From NCBI GenBank assembly GCA_028713395.1, contig JAQTOJ010000040.1, positions 1 through 11,964 of the forward strand: a stretch of DNA of 11,964 nucleotides, read 5' to 3'. The translations under genes were made by a program, and so were the position numbers. Source of the DNA: Dehalococcoidales bacterium (GTDB lineage: Bacteria > Chloroflexota > Dehalococcoidia > Dehalococcoidales > Fen-1064). The notes beneath the pieces are model-generated. The model ran no database searches. It had not been told where the DNA came from and saw only the letters and a list, made by a program, of their open reading frames with translations. Below are positions 6,299 to 11,964 of the stretch, piece after piece. The number at the start of each line of letters is the position of its first letter. Position 1 is the stretch's first letter.

Positions 6299-7798
6299 AT
6301 GGAAATCAAGGTAAAAGTCGGCAGTATCAAAAGAATCCGGGCGGACGCCATCATTATGTGCGTCTATGAAAACATGAAACGCCCGCGTGGCGATCTTTCT
6401 ATCGTCAATAAAGCGCTGGGCGGCGCCATCAGCGATCTGCTGCATAACGGCGAAATCAAAGGAAAACTGGCGGAAATTACCGTGATCCACACCCTCGGCA
6501 AGATTACCGCCGATAGGGTAATCACCGTGGGATTGGGCAAGCGCAACGAACTCACGGCAGATAAAGTACGCAGCGCCGCCGCGGAAATTTGCCGCGCTTT
6601 GAAAAACAAGGGTGTAAAACGCGCCGCCATCGTGGCGCTGGGCACGTGTTCCGGCATGCTCAATCCCCGGGAAGCCGGGCAAGCCATAGCCGAAGGTGTC
6701 ATTTTGGGGTCTTACGCCTTCCGCAAACATCTGACCGCCAAAGATGAGGGCGAACACATAGAAACGATATTGATTGTCGACCGCAGCCGGGCGGTGGTGA
6801 CCAGCGTGCAACAGGGTGTTACAGAAGGCACGATACTGGCGGAAGCCACCAACCTCGCCCGGGATCTGGTGAACGAGCCGGGTAATTACATGACGCCTAC
6901 GTCATTAGCCGCCGAAGCGGTAAAAGTGGCGGAAAAATATAAAATGCCCATTCAGGTCTATGACCGCGAAGAAATACAAAAGATGGGCATGGGCGCCTTT
7001 TTGGGCGTGGCGCAGGGTAGCGACCAGCCCCCGAAGTTCGTGGTGATGAAATACAAAGGCAATGAAAATAACGATATCGACATTGCTTTAATCGGCAAAG
7101 GCCTCACCTTTGATTCCGGCGGTATTTCACTGAAACCGGCCGCGGACATGGGCGATATGAAAGGCGATATGGCGGGAGCGGCTTCCGTGATTGCCGCGAT
7201 GAATGCCATTGCCCAGTTGAAACCCGGGGTCAACGTCATGGCGATTATTGCCGCCACGGAAAACATGCCGGGCGGACGCGCCCTGAAACCGGCCGATGTG
7301 CTGGTGGCGATGAACGGTAAAACCATTGAAGTGGACAACACCGATGCCGAAGGACGCCTCACGCTGGCGGATGCAGTCAGTTACGCCAACAAGCAAGGGG
7401 CAAAGCGCATCATCGATATTGCGACATTGACCGGCGGCGTGGTCACCGCGCTGGGGGATGTCACCACCGGCGGATTCACCAACAACCAGGAACTGCTGGA
7501 TGCCGTGATCAAAGCCGGAAATGAAGAGGGCGATAAAATCTGGCAATTACCCTTGTTCGATGAATATAAAGAGCAGAACAAGAGCGATGTGGCGGATATC
7601 AAGAACAGCGGCGGCAAAGCCGCCAGCCCCATCACCGCGGCGCTCTTCATTGCGGAATTTATCGGCAACACGCCGTGGGTGCATCTGGATATTGCCGGGA
7701 CTTCGGATATCAGCAAAACCCGGGGCTATTACACCAAAGGCGCCACCGGCGTGCCTACCCGCACGCTCGTGAAATTAGTTACTTCGCTGGGCAAATAA
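6299..7798 (+). CDS. pepA: Leucyl aminopeptidase, M17 family
   Basis: Two-metal cytosolic exopeptidase that removes N-terminal residues from peptides; 499 residues, the usual M17 length. The C-terminal catalytic domain is complete. The metal ligands are Lys267 (IGKG), Asp272 (FDSGG), Asp290 (KGDMAGA), and Asp349 and Glu351 of the NTDAEGRL signature (347-354). The catalytic residues are Lys279 (ISLKP) and Arg353. All are offset by a constant 3 from E. coli PepA, which supports full activity. The N-terminal half (1-165) is the usual divergent macro-like domain. Start: TGGAG lies 5 nt before ATG 6299. It is the first gene of a plus-strand run, with the next gene 14 nt away, and a long structured leader precedes it. 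E. coli PepA also binds DNA in Xer recombination; nothing here shows that role. Confidence 0.96.
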   Translation: MEIKVKVGSIKRIRADAIIMCVYENMKRPRGDLSIVNKALGGAISDLLHNGEIKGKLAEITVIHTLGKITADRVITVGLGKRNELTADKVRSAAAEICRALKNKGVKRAAIVALGTCSGMLNPREAGQAIAEGVILGSYAFRKHLTAKDEGEHIETILIVDRSRAVVTSVQQGVTEGTILAEATNLARDLVNEPGNYMTPTSLAAEAVKVAEKYKMPIQVYDREEIQKMGMGAFLGVAQGSDQPPKFVVMKYKGNENNDIDIALIGKGLTFDSGGISLKPAADMGDMKGDMAGAASVIAAMNAIAQLKPGVNVMAIIAATENMPGGRALKPADVLVAMNGKTIEVDNTDAEGRLTLADAVSYANKQGAKRIIDIATLTGGVVTALGDVTTGGFTNNQELLDAVIKAGNEEGDKIWQLPLFDEYKEQNKSDVADIKNSGGKAASPITAALFIAEFIGNTPWVHLDIAGTSDISKTRGYYTKGATGVPTRTLVKLVTSLGK

Positions 7799-7812
7799 AG
7801 GAGATTTCTATT

Positions 7813-8460
7813 ATGAAGATAAAATGGCTGGGACACTCGTCTTTCCTGATTACGGCGGAAAAAGGCACGAAAATCATTACCGATCCTTACACCACCGGCG
7901 GCAATTTACATTACAAAGAAATAAAGGAAACCGCGGATATCGTAACCGTGAGTCACGAACACTTTGATCACAACAACATCGCCACAGTCACGGGCAAGCC
8001 TCAGGTTTTCAAGGGACCGGCCGCCACCGAAATCAAAGGGATAAAATTTTACGGTGTGAGCACTTACCACGATGAAAACACCGGCAAAGAACGCGGCACA
8101 AATATGATCACGTGTATGGACATAGATGGCATAAAAGTCTGTCATCTCGGGGATCTGGGGCATACCCTAACTCCCCAGGAAGTAGAGAAGATAGGTAAAG
8201 TGGATGTGCTTTTTATCCCGGTGGGCGGCTTCTACACCATTGACGCCGCCACGGCCACCCTGGTGAGCAGCGGGTTAAAACCCAAAGTCATTATCCCGAT
8301 GCACTATAAAAATGAGGGCTGCTCCTTCCCGGTGGCTCCGGTAGATGACTTCCTGAAAGACAACAAGAATATCGTGAAACCCAATAGCGCCGAAATAGAA
8401 TTGAAGGCAGGCAAACTCCCGGCAGCCACCCAGGTGATCGTTTTGAATCACGCTATGTGA
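7813..8460 (+). CDS. UlaG-like metallo-beta-lactamase-fold hydrolase
   Basis: Metal-dependent hydrolase of 215 residues, predicted cytosolic. The opening MKIKWLGHSSFLI is typical of the UlaG/Lactamase_B_3 branch. Metal-site residues: SHEHFDH (47-53, the HxHxDH motif), HLGDLGH (111-117) and IPMHY (161-165). Other family landmarks are TDPY near 23-26 and the FIPVGG strand (134-139). Start: AGGAGA, part of the spacer after the pepA stop, lies 8 nt before ATG 7813; the frame is open further upstream only because it overlaps pepA. The 14-nt gap to pepA and 31 nt to the next gene imply one transcript. The branch includes lactonases and phosphodiesterase-like enzymes, so the substrate cannot be stated. 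No signal peptide. Confidence 0.9.
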   Translation: MKIKWLGHSSFLITAEKGTKIITDPYTTGGNLHYKEIKETADIVTVSHEHFDHNNIATVTGKPQVFKGPAATEIKGIKFYGVSTYHDENTGKERGTNMITCMDIDGIKVCHLGDLGHTLTPQEVEKIGKVDVLFIPVGGFYTIDAATATLVSSGLKPKVIIPMHYKNEGCSFPVAPVDDFLKDNKNIVKPNSAEIELKAGKLPAATQVIVLNHAM

Positions 8461-8491
8461 TTTCATGGATTACATTTGGAAGGAATAAATT

Positions 8492-9223
8492 TTGAAATAC
8501 ACATCATCTGAATTTACATTCCGGGCGCCCGCCGTGGTTTCCCGGGCGCGGCGCATCCTGATCAAGCCGAGCGCCGGCGCCGCCTTTGGCTACCCGGTGA
8601 CCACCAGCCGCGAGATGGTCTCCAACATTATCGATGGGATACGCAAGGTGAGCGATGCCGATATCATCATTTTGGACGGCACGGCGGATGGCTCCTCGGT
8701 GATGCCGATCTTCAAGACCCTGGGCTATGACTTCCCGCGGGTATTGACGCTGGATGTGAAGGATTGTGTCTGGGTGGAAGTAGATAACCCGCTGCCGAAA
8801 CCACTGGCGATGCCCACTTTCTGGATTCCCAATGTCATCCTTTCCAGTGATTATCTGATCAGCGTTACCCCGTTAAAAGAAGTGAAGGGTCACGGCTGGC
8901 TGACCATTAAAAATCTGTTATCACTGTTGCCCTCTAAAAAATACGGCGGCGGCCGCACCGGGTGGAAAGACCTGTACGCCTTAGGCATCGACCGCGTCAT
9001 TGCCGACCTGTATTTTACTTTACCCTTCGACCTTGGTATTATCGAAGCACAGCAAAAGTTATTGACCGAAGACGTGAACGCAGAAGGCGAAACGGAAAAA
9101 CTCGGGGCGGTATACATGGGCGATCCTTTCCAGATAGACCGCGAGGTCTCCGAGCTACTGGATATAAAAGCCGATTACCTCAACCTGATCCGTCTGGCAG
9201 AATCGGGGCTGGATAACATATAA
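8492..9223 (+). CDS. DUF362 domain protein
   Basis: 243 residues of the DUF362 family, whose biochemical role is poorly defined; longer members carry ferredoxin clusters. Family landmarks: ILIKPSAGAAFGYPVTTS (22-39), LDGTADGSS (61-69), the core ISVTPLKEVKGHGWLTIKN (123-141, with the conserved Lys, His and Lys-Asn), and the later IDRVIADLYFTLPFDLGIIE (166-185). No cysteine cluster is present (a single Cys at 92), so this is a ferredoxin-less form and somewhat short. The start is TTG 8492, supported by AAGGAA 6 nt upstream; the next in-frame ATG would remove the LIKP strand. It sits 31 nt after the UlaG-like gene and 37 nt before the Cys-rich protein gene. Confidence 0.85.
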   Translation: MKYTSSEFTFRAPAVVSRARRILIKPSAGAAFGYPVTTSREMVSNIIDGIRKVSDADIIILDGTADGSSVMPIFKTLGYDFPRVLTLDVKDCVWVEVDNPLPKPLAMPTFWIPNVILSSDYLISVTPLKEVKGHGWLTIKNLLSLLPSKKYGGGRTGWKDLYALGIDRVIADLYFTLPFDLGIIEAQQKLLTEDVNAEGETEKLGAVYMGDPFQIDREVSELLDIKADYLNLIRLAESGLDNI

Positions 9224-9260
9224 TTTGCCGGCTTAGATAATTCAGAGGAGGGCTGGTAAC

Positions 9261-9647
9261 ATGCAATCCGAAGATAAATGGTTGATCGACATCGATTGGC
9301 TGGAAGCAAACGACCGTTCTTTTTCCGTCATGGCCGCGAACTATTTATGCCCCAAATGCCGCAAAAAACTCAAGGTAGACAAAGTAGAAACTACTGCCGC
9401 CGATATCCTGAAAAGTTTGAAAAGCTGCTGTTCCAAGTCTGATGAATTTATTACGGCCGATTTGCCGTTACAGGAGAGCGCTTTCCGGGTTTTGCTGGGG
9501 AACGGCAACAAGCCCATGCCGCTGGAAGAGATCGGCCGGGAATTGAACATACGCCGTGGTGTGGATACCTACCGCACGGCGCCCACCGTGCTCTACCGCC
9601 TGATCAACAACGACCGTCATTACGGGTTTAAGGCACTCCGGGACTGA
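9261..9647 (+). CDS. Small Cys-rich protein with HARE-like winged-helix domain
   Basis: 128 residues. The N-terminal part has CPKC (30-33) and a Cys pair SCC (56-57), which could bind one zinc as a split ribbon. The C-terminal part (70-125) reads LQESAFRVLLGNGNKPMPLEE (69-89), then a helix, TAPTVLYRLINND and YGFKAL. The pattern of a KPM turn, a short helix, a TAP turn and a helix resembles HARE-type winged helices found in RNA polymerase delta and chromatin proteins. This is a by-eye resemblance. ATG 9261 has GAGGAGGG 8 nt upstream. Last gene of the plus-strand run; its TGA is 3 nt from the end of convergent acyP. It may be a regulator of the operon or a nucleic-acid-binding accessory; I cannot tell which. 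Confidence 0.75.
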   Translation: MQSEDKWLIDIDWLEANDRSFSVMAANYLCPKCRKKLKVDKVETTAADILKSLKSCCSKSDEFITADLPLQESAFRVLLGNGNKPMPLEEIGRELNIRRGVDTYRTAPTVLYRLINNDRHYGFKALRD

Positions 9648-9650
9648 TAA

Positions 9651-9944
9651 CTAAGGCACCACGGTGAAGCCATGATAGTTGTGCCGGGGTTCCAGCCAGG
9701 TAATTTCCATATCGTCCACCCGCGCGCCGGGCGGGCCTTCTTTGAGACGTTCCAGAAGCTGTTGCAATTGGTTTTTAGAACCTTCCGCGTAAACCTCCAC
9801 CGAGAGATCCCGGAGATTTTTTACATACCCCTGCAACTGTAATTGCCGGGCATGTCTTTCCGCAAAAACACGGTAATAAACGCCTTGCACCCGGCCGGTG
9901 ACCACGGCCTTCAAAGCAGCCGGTAAATTCCCTTCATTATTCAT
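9651..9944 (-). CDS. acyP: Acylphosphatase
   Basis: Small cytosolic hydrolase of acyl phosphates, 97 residues from ATG 9944, the usual size. The signature GRVQGVYYR (17-25) holds the phosphate-binding loop and catalytic Arg25; YVKNLRDLSVEVYAEG (40-55) holds the catalytic Asn43. The usual Gly-Phe before the Arg is Tyr-Tyr here. A TTG at 9971, directly touching the TAG of the upstream microprotein, would add nine residues and could be used by coupling, but neither start has a clear ribosome site; I prefer the ATG because the fold begins after it. The stop is TAG. It is probably co-transcribed with the 47-residue gene upstream and convergent with the plus-strand operon. Confidence 0.92.
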   Translation of the reverse strand: MNNEGNLPAALKAVVTGRVQGVYYRVFAERHARQLQLQGYVKNLRDLSVEVYAEGSKNQLQQLLERLKEGPPGARVDDMEITWLEPRHNYHGFTVVP

Positions 9945-9971
9945 GCTTGCGGTATCAGAAATTGAGCGCAA

Positions 9972-10115
9972 CTAAAAATCAATTTTTTCTTTCTTGCCGC
10001 GTTTGATGACCTCAACCTGAGGCGGCGGGGGCTGGATACCGCCGGTGGCGGAAATGATTTTCTTGGAGTCTTTCTTGGGTTTTTTCTGTTCTCTTTGTTT
10101 AAAATCTTTACTCAT
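9972..10115 (-). CDS. 47-residue Lys-rich, Pro-containing microprotein
   Basis: A short gene that is easy to miss. ATG 10115 is preceded by GAGGG three nt upstream (AGCGAGGGCATATG), slightly close but acceptable. The product starts MSKDFKQREQKKPKKDSKK, continues with a short ISATGGIQ segment and a PPPPQVEV stretch, and ends KRGKKEKIDF. It is strongly basic in both flanks, with no Cys, no signal peptide and no membrane segment. It is therefore cytosolic, probably disordered, and a candidate nucleic-acid or ribosome contact. A plausible promoter lies 37-65 nt upstream and acyP follows within 27 nt. The stop is TAG. I do not recognise the family. Confidence 0.6.
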   Translation of the reverse strand: MSKDFKQREQKKPKKDSKKIISATGGIQPPPPQVEVIKRGKKEKIDF

Positions 10116-10151
10116 ATGCCCTCGCTAATATCGATTTTCGGGTTTAATTGC

Positions 10152-10180
10152 AGTTTAACAGAGGTCAACGAGTCTGTAAA
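10152..10180 (-). promoter_or_regulatory. Candidate promoter for the microprotein-acyP pair
   Basis: On the minus strand, TTTACA (10180-10175), 17 nt, TAAACT (10157-10152). The spacing is ideal; matches are 5 of 6 and 4 of 6. Transcription would start about 30 nt before ATG 10115. A TTGACA further up (10204-10199) has no matching -10. Confidence 0.35.
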
Positions 10181-10275
10181 GATATTATTTAAGGGATGTG
10201 TCAATGTTCTACGATAATGACAGTAGTTAACTGTTCAGGGAAAATGTCACCATGGGAATGCATGAGACAACGGTT

Positions 10276-10323
10276 TGAGATTGCCGCGTCGTCCCGACTT
10301 TATCGGGACTCCTCGCAAAGACG
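10276..10323. repeat. REP-like palindromic intergenic element
   Basis: TGAGATTGCCGCGTC...CTCCTCGCAAAGACG encloses a perfect 7-bp hairpin, GTCCCGA (10291-10297) with TCGGGAC (10303-10309) around CTTTA. The flanks resemble the widespread family of intergenic elements that read roughly GAGATTGCC-ACGTCGC...CTCCTCGCAATGACG. Only one copy is in the window. It lies between the microprotein promoter and the rnc end. The rest of the 284-bp gap 10116-10399 shows no gene. Confidence 0.6.
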
Positions 10324-10371
10324 GATGGAATAACCAGGCAACCATGAACAGTGAGCGATAAACCGCTAACT

Positions 10372-10410
10372 AAAAACCCACCAAAACCGGGGAGAACACT
10401 TAAGTGTGGG
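10372..10410 (-). terminator. Possible rnc terminator
   Basis: On the minus strand, CCCAC (10410-10406) pairs with GTGGG (10381-10377), followed by TTTTT. Inside is a 12-bp perfect palindrome ACACTTAAGTGT (10396-10407) that spans the rnc stop codon. The two pairings compete, so the true fold is unclear. Confidence 0.35.
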
Positions 10411-11101
10411 AGGTTGCTTTTTCCAGTTTTTCCAGCGCCAGGCGGGCGGCTTCCATTTCCGCCAGCTTCTTGGCGCGTCCTATGCCGGTGGACAGCACGG
10501 TATCGTTCAGGCGCGCCTCTACCACGAAGGTCTTGGCGTGATCCGGTCCTTCTGTGGCGATGAGATGATAATTCGGCGCGGATTGTGATTGCGCCTGTAA
10601 ATATTCCTGTAAACGGGATTTGTAATCCGTCACAATGTCTTCACTGATCGCAACCTGGAATTCCGGCTCGATCAACCTTAAAACTACGGTTTCGGTGACC
10701 TTCAAACCCTGATCCAGGTACACCGCCGCGATGACGGCTTCCAGGGCGCGCGCCAGGTTGGCGGGCTTATCCTGTCCGCCGCTGTTTTCTTCACCCTTAC
10801 CCAGATACAGTTGGGCGCCCAGGTCAAGGCTTTTCGCCAGTAGCGCCAGCGTTTCCTGTTTCACCAGGTACGAACGGATTTTCGTCATCTGTCCTTCCGG
10901 CAATTCCGGGAAGTTGCGGTAGAGATTCTCCGCCACGATCAAGTCCAGGACGGCATCACCGAGAAATTCCAGGCGTTCGTTGGAAACGCCCGCGCCCGGG
11001 TTTTCATTGGCATAAGAACTATGGGTCAGCGCTTGTGAAAGCAGCGAGATTTGTTTAAAGGTCACACCTAATACTGTTTGCAGGATAGCGAGGTCGGTCA
11101 C
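10400..11101 (-). CDS. rnc: Ribonuclease III
   Basis: Double-strand-specific endoribonuclease for rRNA and mRNA processing, 233 residues, the usual bacterial length. The catalytic domain (about 1-150) carries the signature NERLEFLGDAVL (41-52) with Glu42, Glu45 and Asp49. The second metal motif is NLARALEAVIAAVYLDQG (115-132): Glu121 matches E. coli Glu117, but the place of E. coli Asp114 is taken by Arg118. The dsRNA-binding domain (about 155-225) has DYKSRLQEYLQA and the GIGRAKKLAEMEAA KKxAE motif. The start is GTG 11101, supported by AAGGAGA 7 nt upstream and a good promoter. The stop TAA lies in a palindrome. Confidence 0.95.
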   Translation of the reverse strand: MTDLAILQTVLGVTFKQISLLSQALTHSSYANENPGAGVSNERLEFLGDAVLDLIVAENLYRNFPELPEGQMTKIRSYLVKQETLALLAKSLDLGAQLYLGKGEENSGGQDKPANLARALEAVIAAVYLDQGLKVTETVVLRLIEPEFQVAISEDIVTDYKSRLQEYLQAQSQSAPNYHLIATEGPDHAKTFVVEARLNDTVLSTGIGRAKKLAEMEAARLALEKLEKATSHT

Positions 11102-11132
11102 GGGATAATCTCCTTACAATCGATTCTACCTC

Positions 11133-11162
11133 AGAATAAGGGGTGAGAGACAACCGTGTCAA
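11133..11162 (-). promoter_or_regulatory. Sigma-70 promoter for rnc
   Basis: On the minus strand, TTGACA (11162-11157), 18 nt, TATTCT (11138-11133). Transcription from about 11126 gives a 25-nt leader containing AAGGAGA (11115-11109). Perfect -35, 4-of-6 -10. The remaining gap up to 11317 holds no gene. Confidence 0.55.
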
Positions 11163-11317
11163 ATAAAAGATGATTTGTTCTTCTGCGAAACCGAAAATGG
11201 AGGGCGGTGAGCGGGTCGCCGGGTAGGATGCAAACATCTATAATGCAACATCAACCACAGGCAGGTAATGACACTAATATGCGGAGGACGAACCGGGAGA
11301 AAGACGGGGCAGCAGGC

Positions 11318-11812
11318 TTAGTAGTCTTTGCCCTTCTCAAATTGATAGTGGTTAGTCACGATCTTGATGATAATATCACGCAAACTGGCCAGCGAACCGG
11401 CCAATTCTTCAATCTCGGCGTCGCTCAAACAATCGATAAACTGCCGGGTGCCTTCATGGACGGTCTGTATCCATTCCTGAAAAACCTGTTTGCCTTTTTC
11501 CGTCAGCCGGATTTTGATGCTCCGGCGGTCTTCGGTATCGTTCTCACGGCAAATATAACCCAGGTTTTCCAGCTTATCTACCATATGGGTCATCTGGGAG
11601 CGGGGGACTTGCAACCAGTCCGCCACCTTGGAAATATGCATATCCCCGGCATCATTAAGGATTTTCATAATGCCGAAATGAGGCGGCGTGATGTCTTCCT
11701 TAATGGCGGCAAAGACATTTTTCAGCAAAATGTTATTGATGCTTTTACCGATTACCGGCGGTATCAACAGCAAATCATCTGAAATCTGCCTGATTTTTTC
11801 TTCTCTACCCAT
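11318..11812 (-). CDS. MarR family transcriptional regulator
   Basis: Cytosolic dimeric winged-helix regulator of 164 residues, normal for MarR. Helices at 1-40 would form the dimer interface. The HTH is HISKVADWLQVPRSQMTHMV (59-78), followed by DKLENLGYICRE and the wing NDTEDRRSIKIRLTEKG (91-107), where the D-x-R-R wing signature is intact. The C-terminal helices (110-155) complete the dimer arm. ATG 11812 has AGGAAG adjacent and CAGG 8 nt upstream. The effector is unknown. Immediately upstream, in the same orientation, is an SDR gene, a possible target or operon partner. A palindrome overlies the -10 box, which suggests autorepression. Confidence 0.92.
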   Translation of the reverse strand: MGREEKIRQISDDLLLIPPVIGKSINNILLKNVFAAIKEDITPPHFGIMKILNDAGDMHISKVADWLQVPRSQMTHMVDKLENLGYICRENDTEDRRSIKIRLTEKGKQVFQEWIQTVHEGTRQFIDCLSDAEIEELAGSLASLRDIIIKIVTNHYQFEKGKDY

Positions 11813-11849
11813 CTTCCTGCCTGATTATCGTTAAAGATGATTGTGGGAT

Positions 11850-11886
11850 TGCATAACATATTATATTAATTTATGCACATTGGCAA
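11850..11886 (-). promoter_or_regulatory. Promoter and candidate MarR operator upstream of the marR gene
   Basis: On the minus strand, TTGCCA (11886-11881), 15 nt, TATAAT (11865-11860); the spacer is short, and a TAATAT two bases on gives 17. The inverted repeat TGCATAA (11850-11856) with TTATGCA (11871-11877) surrounds the -10, its arms one double turn apart (21 bp). Confidence 0.5.
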
Positions 11887-11900
11887 TAGTCCTTTAGTCG

Positions 11901-11964
11901 TTATGCCAGCAAACCGCCATCGATCACCAGCGTGTGACCGGTGACATAACTGGCCGCATCCGAG
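11901..11964 (-). CDS. Short-chain dehydrogenase/reductase, C-terminal end (partial)
   Basis: Only the last 20 codons before TAA (11903-11901) lie in the window; the 5' part runs off the right edge. The translation SDAASYVTGHTLVIDGGLLA is the classical SDR C-terminus, in which xSYVTGxxLxVDGG closes the dimer/tetramer interface. The NAD(P)-binding and catalytic motifs lie outside, so substrate and cofactor cannot be given. It is in the same orientation as the marR gene, 88 nt upstream of its start. Confidence 0.88.
   Translation of the reverse strand, partial: SDAASYVTGHTLVIDGGLLA

Noticed and set aside
7675..8460. Longer N-terminus for the UlaG-like hydrolase
   Set aside because: The extra 46 codons overlap pepA in another frame; MKIKWLGHSSFLI with its ribosome site is the family's natural start.
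9945..9971. TTG 9971 as the acylphosphatase start
   Set aside because: The added residues lie outside the fold and there is no ribosome site; it remains possible by coupling to the TAG just before it.
11207..11782. Long plus-strand frame opposite the MarR gene
   Set aside because: No recognisable domain; it is the antisense of a clear MarR gene whose wing and HTH motifs are intact.

Overview
The window looks like a chromosomal segment of a free-living, probably anaerobic bacterium of moderate G+C content. The gene set (crotonase, DegV, M17 leucyl aminopeptidase, UlaG-like metallohydrolase, DUF362 protein, RNase III, acylphosphatase, MarR, SDR) and the AT-richer secreted lipoproteins would fit a Dehalococcoidia-like Chloroflexota. 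That placement is an inference from gene content, not a demonstrated one. Promoters are of the ordinary sigma-70 type (TTGACA / TATAAT). Start codons are diverse (ATG, GTG, TTG and one probable ATT), and TAG is a common stop: 5 of the 14 gene ends seen.

Region 1 (1-3955, minus strand) is accessory-looking and, by eye, AT-richer than the rest. It holds three exported proteins: a LolA/LppX-like lipoprotein that probably starts at an ATT codon, a two-repeat lipoprotein whose gene is cut by an in-frame TAG at codon 59, and a secreted beta-propeller-like protein with eight D-x-x-G-x-x-x-W repeats. The second and third genes are each driven by an identical 85-bp direct repeat (2196-2280 and 3871-3955) that carries a near-consensus promoter. 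The propeller gene is therefore a 1675-bp repeat unit that recombination could remove.

Region 2 (4092-9647, plus strand) is core-like. A crotonase-family gene lacks the usual hydratase glutamates. degV (fatty-acid-binding) has a textbook promoter. A 440-bp gap with an extended -10 and a run of stem-loops looks like a structured leader. It precedes a tight four-gene run: leucyl aminopeptidase, UlaG-like metallo-beta-lactamase-fold hydrolase, DUF362 protein, and a small Cys-rich protein with a HARE-like helix-turn-helix domain.

Region 3 (9651-11964, minus strand) holds acylphosphatase preceded by a 47-residue Lys-rich microprotein, then a REP-like hairpin element, RNase III (rnc) with its own promoter and a suspect catalytic residue, a MarR regulator with a palindrome over its -10 box, and the C-terminal tail of a short-chain dehydrogenase running off the end.

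The observations most worth following are the promoter-bearing perfect repeat around the propeller gene, the amber-interrupted lipoprotein, the structured leader before the aminopeptidase operon, the RNase III active-site change, and the uncharacterised aminopeptidase/UlaG/DUF362/HTH operon. I found no CRISPR array, transposase, tRNA or rRNA.
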